DNA from: Aplysia californica
Taxonomy: Eukaryota; Mollusca; Gastropoda; Aplysiida; Aplysiidae
Length of the DNA: 64,000 nt
Assembly (NCBI RefSeq): GCF_000002075.1
Contig: NW_004797332.1
Location: forward strand, 435,378 to 499,377
Reading direction: 5' to 3'
The notes under the pieces are model-generated. The model had not been told where the DNA came from. It did not search any database and saw only the letters and a list, made by a program, of their open reading frames with translations. Positions 35,201-63,400 of the stretch are shown here, piece by piece (the first letter of the stretch is position 1; the number at the start of each line of letters is the position of its first letter). Position numbers and translations under genes: made by a program.

Positions 35201-38200
35201 AATGGTGGGCACAAATTATGTCATGCATCACATCCCACACCAAAGAAAAAACGGTTTGGCCACCTTACACTTACATGACTACCAACATATCACTCTGCAC
35301 AATGAGCCTACACCATAAAATTCAATGGCAACAAAGTTAAAAGGCAACTTAGAAAGGCTTGAATAGATGGTGTCCAGGAAACACTGATGTCTCACTGCAT
35401 CCCCTTAACCCAAACCTTCAAGCTTGCAGCAGAATGACGTCTCTTTCTTCCCATGACATCCAAAAGGGTATAAGCAGAGGAAAAAAAATATTTAAGTAAA
35501 ACCTTTCAACCCAGAGGTTGTCTGCCCGTTTCTTAAAATGGGGGAGGAAAGAACATTAATCTATACAAATAATCATTTGGCCTAGAACTAGTAGAACTGA
35601 AAAAGGGACAAAAGAGGAGTTCTGTTCAACAACTAACTAAACTAACAAGGCAACAAAAACAGCTGAATAAAATTATCATATAAGCTGTAAGTCAGAAAAG
35701 AAAGGGAGGTCTCTAAGCTAAAAAAAAAAAAATAATCCCCAACAAACTCCATCATCATTATAAGTATAGAATTTAACTGAAAGGGCCAATTAAAATGCTC
35801 TATTAATTAGCTTTTTTTAAGTGCTCACTGCTTTCATTTTCACTGATAGTAGTTTTTCTTTCTTATAAAATTTAACATGGTATCTTGAACTTGAACGAAT
35901 TAAAGGGTAAATGAAGTTCCCAAAGGTCGTTAGAGCGCTAGGTAAACAAACATTCATCCATAAAAAAAGCAAATTCCTCACTGAGAAAGAATCCGCACAG
36001 CATCCTGTTTGTCTTTGGGCTTCTCAAAGATTTCACTTCCTTGTGAAACTACTGTGTCAGCCCCAATGATTAGATCGGGGAGAGGCTGTAGGGGAAAAAA
36101 AATAAATATTCAAGAAGCAGAATATGATCGGAAGATATAAGCACAAAACTTCACAAACGTCACATTCTGAATTTTACTCAACAACTATGAAAGAGAACTT
36201 TGTATACAGTTACTGATAAATTTGCTTTGATACCTCAGTCTATTCATGTAGCTAAGTGACAGATGATAGTACATAAATTTATAGTGTGGATTCAGTTTAA
36301 AAAAAAATACAATTATGCCTTGGACCCACAGGTCATTTCAAGGCAACACCCCAAAACATAGAGACTGGCTACTCTCACTCCAGAGACCCTCATATCTGAA
36401 AATTTGATGGCAGTAAAGGACCTTAAGAATATCACAGCAGTTTATCAACTTACATCTATTAGACTATATACAGTACAACTTTCCCAGACAATTAAGACCT
36501 GTGTTTTGACTTTTAGTTAATACAACATAGATGAATGATGAACTCTCATAAAAAGAGACTTTTCAGAGTTTTACCAGTTAATTCATTAAGTAATTTCCAC
36601 AGAAAAAGGGATATTCAAATTGTTTTGACCACTAGAACAGGGACTGCTTGACTTTAATCATATCTTCCAAAGTTCCCAGTCACAATGAATTAGCTCACCT
36701 GTGTGCTGGCAAGCCTCTTGGCTACCTCCTCTGTTTTACATCTAGCAGTTTCAAGAACATAATCTTGAGGTTGATACTTGGTTTTATCAAGATTTTCTTC
36801 AAACGTAGAAGAAATTACTTCAAATTTTAAACCCTGCAAAAAGAAAATAAAAGATACATGCATCTGAAAATTATAGATTACACTGAGAAAATCTCTCTTC
36901 AAATAGAACTAAGCAAAAGATAAAGTTCTATGAGAGAAACGTCCCTTCTAATCTTCTATAATTTCCTACTCTACCTTATTTATTTCAACAAAACATGAAT
37001 AAATCATGTGTACTCTAGTAAATTTGTGTGTATACAACAATCAAAATAAATACAGTCAAACACGGGTAACTCGAATTCGCCGGAGATAGGAAATACTGTT
37101 CGAGACTTCCGTAATTCATCATGTCTGTTAAAACCTCAATTACAAAGAGAAAATCAAGGGAGGTAAAAAATAACATTAAAACAATTAACATGGTTAGCTC
37201 CCTTGAGAAACATGTTGACGTTGTGAAAGTAAGAAGATGAATAAAACTGGAAAGCAGAAAATCTCATGTGTGCACAGCCAACTCCTACGTCATTCCTTCC
37301 CTCTCATTTCATTGGCTTACAGAAAGTTATGCCTCTTGCTATCCGCACCGCGCGCGTCCCACAGCACGATTGCACGCATGGCGAGCCAGTCATGCGGTGC
37401 GGTCAGCATCATTCCTCAACCCCCCTTCCCAGTCTCCCTTTCCTCCAGCCTCTTGGGGTGAGACAAGGACCATGTTTAGGCTGTAACAATAACAAAGAAA
37501 CACCTTACACCTGCTGCCAAAAAGGTTGTAAAGCCGGGTCTTAAGTTGAGAATGCGAAGTGGATTTGTTCGAGATTCAAGAGTTGCGTGTACCCAGTGTT
37601 TGGAAACTCCGTGAACTCAATACAAAGATATCATAGGGACTGAAACGGGACCGAGCATTATGTTTGAGATACCCGAGAATTTGTGATTTTTGTGTTCGAG
37701 ATTCATGGACTCTACTTAAATGTAATGTGTTGAGTAAGTTGGGCTAAAAAATGCACTGCTGTGTGCTGCAGTTGTCCAAAGGACTATACTGTTAATGTGT
37801 AAAGGCCTAAACATCCTAGAAGCAGCAGTCTACCTAATAAAACCTTTCATAGTATCATCATGCAATAGTGGTGCAATATCAATAGAGGCCATATTATGTG
37901 ACCCAGAAATCTAGACTCTAGATCTGTAAGTTTGATTCGCGGTGAGCTAAGATATCAAACCTTAAAACATTAAATTATGGTAAAATTCAGGGGGGCATGC
38001 CCCCCTGAAACCCCCCTTCCTATTTTTATTAGTCAAGCCCCCCTGAAACCCCCCTACTCTTGGGGCCAAAACCCGTGAATAACAATTGCGGGGTGGGAAC
38101 TACCGAAAAAAAGCCAAAAAGTAAAGGTGATACTTACCACATTCTCAAGAATAAGTTTACGGCGGGGAGAGCTGCTAGCCAGGATATTTCTTTGCGCATT

Positions 38201-38227
38201 TAAAACGTGAATAAAAGGCTGCAGCAT
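32268..38227 (-). CDS. Maf-type dTTP/UTP pyrophosphatase (ASMTL N-terminal domain homologue), 6 exons, 223 aa
   Basis: Coding exons in transcript order: 38138-38227, 36699-36833, 35982-36085, 34791-34855, 33938-34067, 32268-32415. They sum to 672 nt, all GT-AG, phases close. Maf-family motifs appear in order: [14 protein letters not shown] (residues about 14-27, the SxSPRR substrate loop), IIGADTVV (81-88, with metal/catalytic Asp85), EKP (96-98), [12 protein letters not shown], then [20 protein letters not shown] and GFPLPRF near the C terminus. Maf proteins hydrolyse non-canonical and pyrimidine nucleoside triphosphates to monophosphates, cleaning the nucleotide pool; the cytosol is expected. 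In vertebrate ASMTL this domain is fused to a methyltransferase; here a TGA follows EVIER directly, so the protein is stand-alone. The start was chosen because it precedes the conserved ILASSSPRR by a normal distance. Intron 5 holds a pogo-like element, intron 3 a LINE remnant. Confidence 0.9.
32742..32822. mobile_element. Fragment of the same MITE family
   Basis: GCTCTAACGTCCACCTGTCT and TCCATCAGTCTAAGATTACT match the middle of the family. It is truncated just before the pogo-like element at 32853. Confidence 0.45.
32853..33758. mobile_element. Pogo/Tigger-like non-autonomous DNA transposon, copy 1
   Basis: It begins CAGTAGTCTCTGCCTAAGAT and ends with the inverted GGGATCTTAGATGGAGACTA form, flanked by TA on both sides (32851-32852, 33759-33760). 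It has no open reading frame of note. It is homologous along its length to the copy at 46267-47221. It lies in intron 5 of the Maf-like gene. Confidence 0.85.
35010..35460 (+). repeat. LINE 3' remnant in Maf-like intron 3
   Basis: Plus-strand frames give [30 protein letters not shown] and [18 protein letters not shown], the end of a non-LTR retrotransposon ORF2 with stops and frame changes. Antisense to the host gene. Confidence 0.6.
37987..38008. repeat. 22-bp perfect palindrome
   Basis: TCAGGGGGGCATGC followed by its mirror complement CCCCCTGA, with a second CAAGCCCCCCTGAAACCCCC 30 bp on. Intron 1 of the Maf-like gene. Confidence 0.9.
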
Positions 38228-38892
38228 TGTGAATCAATAGCAGAATCACACGAGTCAAAAGTGTTGTCAAGCGCAGCAAACGCCGAGCCGGTACAGCGTC
38301 ATGTATTAGCTCTACCAGTAAAAAAATTACACTGAACTACAAAGGTCAATTTCACCTGGTTTCCTATAGCCAATTTGTCCATGCATATTTCCCCCCGACA
38401 ATGATGTTATCTTAAAGATAAAATAAAAATGCTGCAGGCCTATGACAAAAATACTATCTAATGTTCTGTTTTGTATTCTATTTTACTGTTCTAACTTCTC
38501 AAATATAATCAATCCATTTCTTAGACTATTTCTTAATTTCGAAATGTAAGTTTTACTTTTGGCCATCTTACTTTTCCTGCAATTACTTCTGGCTTCTGGC
38601 TACCAAGACTCAAAAGGTCAATGTTGTGGGGATGGATGGATGATTGGAAAGCTCATGAATTGAGAGTTTCTGAAACTTGTTACCAACCATCCCTGCCTGA
38701 AACATCTAGTCCCAGGGGTTATAAACGTTGTTATCCGGTAAAGATAAAGATAAACTATGCTTGGCAAATTCGAATTTTAGGTGAGAGCGCTTGATTGCGG
38801 GTGGCACTGACTGCAAGGTTAACAAGGTGAATGTTTTTTTCCCCAGGCCACCTCTATTCTCACCCGGAGTGAGAATAGTGCAGGCGAGTCTT

Positions 38893-39346
38893 GTGGCTAT
38901 TCTCACCCGGTGCGCGTTCACCAAATTTTGCGTTCACCCTAAACCACAGAATGCTACACTGTGATCACAGAAAAATTGTAGAATTCTGTGCCGTGAACAG
39001 ACGTTCCATTACAACTGTAGCCTACTAAATGCGTACAATTTTGTCTGTGGGCAGTGGAGAGAGAGAGAGAAAGAGAGAGAGGAGTAGCGCGAGAATTTCC
39101 GGGCAAAACGAAATGGCGACCCGCGTAGGTCGGCTTGGTTCGGCTCGATTCGAAAAGTTAAATAGCCGTAGCATCTTTGTAGACAACCAAATTGATTTAC
39201 TTTTGTGTTTTAACATCATTTTTAAACTTTGTTTTGGTCAATTTGATCGTCCACACCGATAGACAGTATTCAGAAAGAGACAGAGAGAGAGAGAAGAGGG
39301 GAGGAGTTGATCTTGCGAGAACTTCCGGGCGGGTGAGAATAGCCAC
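38893..39346. repeat. Inverted repeat pair of GTGGCTATTCTCACCCG
   Basis: 17-bp arms at 38893-38909 and inverted at 39330-39346; further arms of the same motif at about 38853-38880. Inside, GCGAGAATTTCCGGGC and GCGAGAACTTCCGGGC are direct repeats. Could be a MITE or a cluster of regulatory sites. Confidence 0.55.
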
Positions 39347-40149
39347 TTTCTTATATTATATTATGTCAATTATGACGATGCAGCTGCTCCGATGATGCTG
39401 CTGCTAATCTCTTCTGCGCATTGTTTGTCGCACCAGGGGGAGGTGGGGGGTGTAATCTTCTGGCGTCTTTACGTCTATTTTTGCATGCTTTATTGCCTTT
39501 ACCATTAAATTACCATGTTTCAATTTCAAGCATTACTACCGGAATTCCGAATGTTATTAACATACACAGGAACCTTGTAACCAATCAGTTGAGCACGGCT
39601 GAGAGGCTGCAGTTAGCCTCTAGTGTGAAATTTTACCATGCGAAACACATCGATACGGATAATACGTCTAGCCACTGACCATACATGACATTCCATGCAG
39701 TACCTCCAAAGATTCTCTACTGTATCATGTATACACTGTCTTTGGTACGTCCATGGCCTTATAAAAATAACCTGTAGGTATCCCAGGAAATGATGACATC
39801 ACATTACTAAAATTAGCAACCAATCAGGAAGTTGCGTCGTTCTACGTTTAGTCGCATGTTCAGAAGTACTCCATAGCGGTGTTAATCGCTTCCCATAACT
39901 TGGCCATAACTTTCATATTCAGACAACCACATGCACGCACACAAAGTACATCATGTACAAAGTTTACATTATTCACTCCCCCAATGCAGCACCATACTGA
40001 CCCCAAAGATCGTGTATACCAATATGTTTCAATTTCCCTTCTCGTGTCCCGGCGAGACTTGGGCGTGCCCTTGTGTTAGCACGTTACGGCCTGTGATACG
40101 AGCGTACACAAAGATTCCAGCGCTCTTGAGTTGAACGCATGCAATTTTG

Positions 40150-40177
40150 TCTGCGGGCAGTGTGTGTGTGTGTGTGT

Positions 40178-40247
<70 letters not shown>

Positions 40248-40345
40248 GGAGGGAGAGAGAGAGAAAGAGAGAGAAGGGGGGGGGGAGAAAAAGAGAGGGA
40301 AAGAGAGAGAGAGAGAAGGAGGGGGGGGGGCGGGGGAAAGAGGGA
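40150..40345. repeat. (GT)n(GA)n-rich purine tract
   Basis: Short GT run, (GA)n with GGGA variants, and two poly-G runs (40276-40284, 40320-40330). Confidence 0.95.
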
Positions 40346-40446
40346 GAAAGAGAGGTGTTTGTTATTATAATAAGAATTATTGTTTCCTGTCATTTTTTCT
40401 CTTCGTCGGTTTTCAGGCTGACTCGGTGCTATACAGTCATTATTGA

Positions 40447-40484
<38 letters not shown>

Positions 40485-40961
40485 GATCAATCCAAATAAT
40501 GGCATTATAATTGATGCCATACAATTGTATGAGTTCATTGTGACTCGAAACAGGCCTTTGAGTCTCGGTTACTGTTACCCCATCCCTGATTCCTCTAGTT
40601 TGGTTCCTTACTTCGAGCTACCAGATTTTCAGCAATGTCAAATGTATACACTATTGATGCTCCTTTTATCCTGTTCCAGGCAACAGGCAAGTAGAAGGTG
40701 TCAGGGAAATTAACTGTGTTGTCAGCTGACTAACATCAAGAAACAAGTTGAACAAGACAACATAAAAAACACACAAATTATTTCTTGTTGTAAACTCGAG
40801 CGTAGATTTGCTTGTGGTACATTTTAGAGAACATTGATATTTCCTCTTTTTTAAATACATGATGCCGCATTATTATTTTCAGGTTCAAGAAGGGTCTTGC
40901 TGAAGTCTTTGATACTTCAAGAAGCGCGACATCAGGCAGATGCTTTTGCGAGCAAAAAAAT

Positions 40962-57100
<16,139 letters not shown>

Positions 57101-57571
57101 CGACATGGCTGGATAAGTCACAATGTCCTCCTCTTATGACTCTGTGATCTTCAAGTTGTTTTTTTTTGTTTTTTTCCAGCCGATTATGAAATACTGATGA
57201 GATGTGAGGGTGGGGAAATTTTAGTCTTAATTTTTAATTGAAAGGATTTGAACGTTTGTTGTATTTTCAAAGATAAATTTATTTTAAACGTCTTGGCATA
57301 AAAAGCACTTTTTTTTCTCTTAAATTTACCTAGTTTTTTAATTTATTTTTTTGTCTTTTATCATTTAAAAAAATTCGTGACGGAAAGTAAGGAGTTGAAG
57401 TTAAGACCTGCGTTGTTTTAAAATAATGACTTGTTTTTATCCTTTATCCATTGAAATGGAGTCGTAACAATCCAAATGTTTGTGGGGGCGGTATTTTGTG
57501 TTACATTTTTATTTTGAAACATTTCCCATCTTCAACCTAAATTATTGCATTTGCCTAAGAGTCCACACGGT

Positions 57572-57608
<37 letters not shown>

Positions 57609-57671
57609 TCTTTGTGAAATTGCACACATTTGTTATTGGGCATTTACTCTCCCAGATACTTTCAAAACATA

Positions 57672-57915
57672 TTTGTGGGCGTCAGTGGTCTGGTGGTTAG
57701 GCTATTGGACTCGTAATTGTTAGATTGCAGGTGGGGGGGGGGGGGGGGGGGGGTAAGGTTCAGCTTGGTCTGACAGGGTCCTTGGGATAAACTCTTTATT
57801 CAAATTTTTCCTTTTGGCTTTGTCCCTTTGGAAACTGATGTTCAATTTGGAGGTCCTGCCCCTCAAATAACTTTACAGTATTGCAAAAGGCATTAAACTT
57901 GTACAATTTCTCACA
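57672..57915 (+). repeat. SINE, third family, downstream of ABHD18
   Basis: Head GTGGGCGTCAGTGGTCTGGT with GGTTAGGCTATTGGACTCG, a G run at 57733-57753 in the place of the box-B region, then AGGGTCCTTGGGATAAACTC and GCAAAAGGCATTAAACTT. Confidence 0.65.
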
Positions 57916-59827
57916 TTTTTTCACACAACACACATTGCTCATACTCATATGCCCACATCCATTATGATAGATAGATGCTCTCTCAAACATATACAGACAA
58001 AAAATGGAGTTAATATTCATTTGATTCTGTATTTCCCATTATTTTAAGTGTCTTAGTGTCTATTGAAATTGCATACCTGCATCTAATTATACACAATGTG
58101 TATGGCCAAAGCCGAGGAATATATTAGTGTTTATTTTGTGCCATTAAGGAATTTACTTAAGACTTTTTTCTTCAATGAAGAAATGTCATGCGGCCTACCT
58201 TTTTGCAAATCACTTTTTGAAATTCTTTGAGAAGAGATTGGTGCTGTTTCATTCTGTCCTTCATCGTTCTGATTCTTAAAACTATAAACTTCATGTTTTG
58301 ACAAAGATTGGTGAATGATCAATCTGGCTGTTTGGCTTTTATCACCGAAAAATGATTTTAGATATTCAACTTGCAACAATGTCCAGTGAACTTTCCTTAG
58401 ATTGATATTAGCTTTGGCTTTCTCAAGGTCCTTGGTGGGACCTGATACTAATATAATGTATATTATTATTAATATTAACTTAAAGTTTGCTCTAGTGATG
58501 TCAGAGAATGAAATCAGTTGTTTCATGAATTTAGTCAATTTGTCATTTGTGTTTCATGTTTTAGGATTAGCATAAGTGTCAGAAATACTCCGAGAAGCTT
58601 TGATTGAAGCCTTCATAATGTTATGTCCATGTGTGTGGAGATTTATGTTTTTTGTGTTGATTTTTACTCTTCTGGAAGGCTAGAGTTTAAATTTATCTTG
58701 GACCTATTTTTGATATTTTTGTTTAGTGCAAGCAGATACTGGGGATAAAAAAAAAGATTTAGTTGAAAGTGCTTGAAGTCTTTTCTACTTAATATGCAAG
58801 AAAAGTGAAAAGTTTATATTTTTCAAACTCGGGATTTTTTTTCTTTAAAAAAAATTTGTGATTTTGATTTTTGAATTTTATTTTTACACTTTTTTTTAGT
58901 CTTTCCATTTTTTAATTACTCTGGAGACAGGACCCTTGTTATTGCATTAATACCGATGGTGTGTTTTCTGATGCAGCTGAGTGACTGTGTGTTGTATTCC
59001 GTCATATCTGCAAAAATACAATCCGTGACACGCTCGATTTTGTAAGAGTCTGTGTTGCTCGATTTCTCTGAGAGTTTGTGTTTGACTGTCTGTTTGTATA
59101 TACTTTTAGGCCTCTAAACATAAAAAAACATAATTGATTAATTTTTCTGAACTTTGACTTCAACCAGGTACTGACTTAGACTGCCATGGGCTTGCAAATT
59201 CGCTGTGCAGTGGGCTGAGTGCATGGTCAATTTTGTGCTTTGCTGGGGATACGTAAAGAATTCTTTCTTTGTCTTATGCTCAGGGAGGGGTGATAAAAAT
59301 ATTTTCAGTGTCACTCTTAAGACTCTTTTCTTCACTTGTGACTGATTTTTATTATTAATGGTAATATTCATAAATTTCAAGACCCCAAACTGACCTATGT
59401 TTGGCTCTTTTTCATATCTTGATTTGTGTTTTCTGCTTTAAGTAAGATGGTGAGAATGCATTTGTCTGTCTTTTTTTTTCTTGTCCTACCGGAACAAGTC
59501 AAATGAACCCTTTGAAGCAAAATATATGTGAGGGGAACAAACTTCCAGACTTTCACGAAGTGATTATGTTTTTGTTTGAAGGTCTGTGCTGTCAGATTTT
59601 CTGGTCTCCAGCCTGATAGCAAAGGTAGAGAAAAGCTATTGATTTCCTGCTGTGGGAAGAGTTGGATGAGCTTGTGCTTTTTGTGAAATGAACTGGCATA
59701 GTGCTGGTACCACACTTGGTAAAAGCCTTTTATGTAGGTGATGTCTGCCCTCACAGTCAGGCGTATTGGAATATAAAATGTACTCTGTCATAATATATGC
59801 AGCACAAGTCTTTTTAAAAAAAATGTT

Positions 59828-59982
59828 TTTTCAGTAGAGGTTTTACGACGCTCGCAACTGCATAAGGTCATATGAGCGCCAGAAGATTAGAGGTGTTACA
59901 AGAAGTGTTACATAAAAAAGAAGAAGGGGGAGATAAGGACGATAAATGTTTGATAGGAAAGAAGAAGTAAACCACACCACAG
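59828..59982 (-). repeat. SINE, short family
   Basis: TTTTACGACGCTCGCAACTG, CATAAGGTCATATGAGCGCC and TTTGATAGGAAAGAAGAAGT in inverse orientation, downstream of ABHD18. Confidence 0.7.
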
Positions 59983-60439
59983 CACAAGTCTGTGGACACC
60001 TTTGAGTACATGTAATTGATTTAGAAGACCTGAAGAGAAAGGTTATGGACCACCACTGTGTATAAGACTGGAAAGAGAAATTGTCATCTTTGAATTGGTC
60101 GCTTTTAAGCACAAGGGGGCTATCCCGAAAAATGCTGTTTTGAGAAAATCGAAAGTAAAGTTTTTGCCCCTTGTTCAGTTTCTTTAAAAGACGAGGAGAG
60201 TTTTCTCTATAACCTAACAAATATACACACCAATGAAACCAAACTTCTCCTATAGGTAGGGCAATATCCACTTTTGGTGTAGGTCAAGTTTTCTGGAAAC
60301 CCCCGAAAACTGGGTAGCCCGGTTGTCCTTAAAAGTGACCAATTCAAGACGTGAAACCCCACAATCTGTTGTAATAACTGTAGTTGTCTATAGTGCTATA
60401 AGGATTACTCTGACAATCAATCCAAGCTTGACATGAATA

Positions 60440-60445
60440 TTTATT
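60440..60445 (-). terminator. Candidate poly(A) signal of a minus-strand gene beyond the window
   Basis: TTTATT reads AATAAA on the minus strand. The 3.5 kb to its right is AT-rich and nearly free of SINEs, as a long 3' UTR would be. Confidence 0.25.
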
Positions 60446-63400
60446 TTCAAAGCATTGCAAAAACACAACAGCTGTCAATTTGTCACTCAACCTGAACCAA
60501 CATCTTCACATAACACATTCTTGCTTCAATTTGTTCATGTCTCTTAAGGAATAATTTGCGCATAAGCTGCAACAAGCAGTTAAATTCTAAGACTGACGTA
60601 ACAGATACTTCCTTTGAATATGACAATTTCTGTGATCATGCACTCTGGGATTTGAAACAAAAATAAAAATTGAAAAATAAAAAGCAAATGAAATCAACCA
60701 GGTGAGTAATCTAAAGGAGAATTACAAACCGATCCAACAGAATGCTAATGTAATATATCTTGCAACATTCTGTTTGCCATAGCCTAATAAATTCTAGCCC
60801 TGTCGAGTTACCTTGCCTAACAACAATGTCTGATAAAAAAATTGAGTTAGAGGAACAGAAACTAGAATGTGAAGCCAGGGTAAATTAACCCTCTGCTGCC
60901 CACAACAAAAAGGGTAGGCATGCAAATTGTGATTTTGACCCTACACTGATATTATAAAGGCAACATTATTGAAAACCTCTGAGGCTGATTTATTAATTTA
61001 ATACTATTTTGAGAACCCCCATCCCCCCAAAACCCCCCTCCAAAAACAACAAATACATCCAAATTTTTGTTTAAATATATGAAACAATTGGCACTAAAAG
61101 ATTAATCACTGTCTAAACTATGTGACACTGCCAGAGGATAAACCTCAACCTGCTGTTCCACTCAGTTAAGGAGTTAGGGGTGATGGTAAATCATATGTTC
61201 TCTCAATCATTGTGTGTAAAGAACTACAGCTTTCTTTTCCAGGATCACAAATTGTTAGTGCTGAGGGCAATCTACGCAGTTTCACTAAAAATAAAATACC
61301 TTCTTTTTTTGCTCATTTGAAAATTTCAAACGCAGATCTCTCTATTTACTTAATGAAGACTGGGTGCAAAACACTGACAAATGCCATTTGTAAAATGAAG
61401 TTTGTCGGACTCTTGCATCTAGCCATCATTATAAAAACATTGTGATTAAAGAAAAGTTGTGATATAATCTGTGTTAATTAAAAAACTATTTTCAAAAGCT
61501 TTTTTTTTTTCAACGAACCAACACTGATCTCCTTTACGCAAGCTGCATGCTGTACAAGTGTGCAGACATCAGTACTGGTAAGTTTGAAAAAAGAAATTTT
61601 TTATCTCCCGTAAAATTGTGGTTCAGTTGGTTACAAAGAGTGCTTGCAACACAGATGAAATGATCAACACAACTGCAGATTGAATCATCACAGCACTCAG
61701 TGCACAGCTGAAAATGATTATTCCAAGCACTGCTGTTACACATTTCTCTAGCCACACACAACACAACTCCGATACAGCAACAGTAACAAGGGCATTTTTA
61801 CTTGTAATTGGAGAATGGCATAAAAATGAGATGATAGTCAATTTGAGCTGTGAAATAAAAAGGACGATCCTTTACAGAAAAAAGATGAGTGGCACTCTGA
61901 GAACAATCTTCACCATGCAAAAGTTTATTCAGCTGATGCTTTGACAGGCTTGGGTAATAAAACAAGAGCACAGCACATCTGTCATGAAAATGCATAAATT
62001 CTTGGTGCATTGTGTTATGTTGTTCAGCTGCCTCAGAATTTTAACAGGTTCTGAACTCATGAAAATAGGAATGCTCATTTCAAACCACCATTCAGTCGAG
62101 ACCCATTTCATGGATGAAAATTAAAAGAAGGCTTACCATTTACTCAAAGAAATGGAAAAAAATTACGACAGCTTTTGCACTATGGACAATTTTCTCATCA
62201 TCACTATTGTTAATCAATCACATACCCTGGACTTAAAAAGAAAATAGTGAACCATGAAAAGTCATTACACGTAAAAGTTACTCCATGTCTACATTCATAA
62301 GATTGTTATTGATTCATTGAGTCGGGCTATTTTCAAAGTAAAACAGCTGTGGAGCACAATATGCTTTTATCTCTGACTAAGCTTCCCAAGGCAAACCCAG
62401 GCATACTATATTGGAAAATATTAATTTCTGAACATCTGATGAGCCAATGGGCATCTAAGCAGGTCTCCCAGTCAATAGGGGTCAAGCTTAGACTACCAAG
62501 AAGTCAATACTATCCCACTATAGACTTAATTTTAAGAGAAACTACAAGTTCAAGGGAATAATGCATAAATCATATTCTGAAATTCAAATACAGTTGAACC
62601 TGCTCTAACAGCCACCTGACCAAGATGATCACTTGTACAAATGAGCACTTCCCACCTTTCCCCTTTCCAATTTTTTATAATGACATTTTTGACGACGTCT
62701 ACCTGTCTAATACAATCACACTCCTCAACAATTGATGGCCATCTTGGACAATTTTAACTGTATATTTTCCTACAGACATTGATGTTATGTTTTTGTTAAT
62801 GTATACTGAATGCAGTTGTTCTGATATTACAAGAACTCCAACTTGTTTCTTCATCAAAGCCCACACTGACTTGGCCTTGGACTCTCCATTAAAATAGTTA
62901 TAATCACAATTGACAGAATAATACGTTCTTACAATAATTGGACTGAGTTAATTAAGATTCATCCTTCTATACAATAGCTTTCCACATTATAAATGTATAA
63001 TACTATAAATGAACGAGTACAATTCTTTTTACAATACTTCCATGCACACACAAGAAACAGTGAAACAGGCGAAGTGCATATCATTGGCCAGCTGTTCAAA
63101 TATACTTAGCCCAAAATTTGGAAAAAAAAAATCAATACAGTCTTAACCTCTGTGGTTTAGTTTGCATGCTCAAGAAACTTTTTGTCGAAATTCAAATTCT
63201 AAATGTTTAAAAAAAGCAAAAAGAAATAAATATACAATATAGGAATAATTCGTCAAAGAAATAAATATTTTTTTTACTCTCACTTGAAAAATTTTGTTTT
63301 ATGGGTTTAGTACATTTGAATGGCTTGCCTGACAAGAAATTGTCCAAAGTAAGTAAGACTTGTTGTCCAAGCATCCGCATGCATGTAACTCACACAGACA

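Larger units (their letters stand above)
38228..40882. other. Head-to-head spacer between the Maf-like gene and ABHD18
   Basis: About 2.7 kb between the two start codons, so both promoters must lie here. It holds clustered CTATTCTCACCCGG motifs, GA-rich microsatellites (39057-39085, 39280-39300, 40178-40345), an (AT)n at 40450-40478, and a duplicated segment (CAATTTTGTCTGTGGGCAGT at about 39037, CAATTTTGTCTGCGGGCAGT at about 40142), each copy leading into a GA tract. No TATA box was singled out. Confidence 0.5.
57101..60439 (+). other. ABHD18 3' UTR and downstream region
   Basis: Follows the TGA at 57098-57100. AT- and T-rich, with a (CA)n at 57575-57606, two SINEs and no canonical AATAAA that I could find close to the stop. 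Open frames here, such as minus-strand 58131-58538 and 59843-60271, show no recognisable family. Confidence 0.45.

Noticed and set aside
40076-40450. 124-aa and 99-aa open frames
   Set aside because: They are driven by the GA-rich microsatellite, with no conserved sequence at either end.
57672-57915. tRNA gene candidate (GTGGTTAGGCTATTGGACTC head)
   Set aside because: The cloverleaf cannot close, the box-B region is replaced by a G run, and the rest matches a SINE family.
58131-58538. 135-aa minus-strand open frame downstream of ABHD18
   Set aside because: No known motif, no splice logic, AT-rich sequence; kept as non-coding.
59843-60271. 142-aa minus-strand open frame
   Set aside because: Its C-terminal part is a translation of the SINE at 59828-59982 (SSFLSNIYRP type, also seen at 54272-54712).
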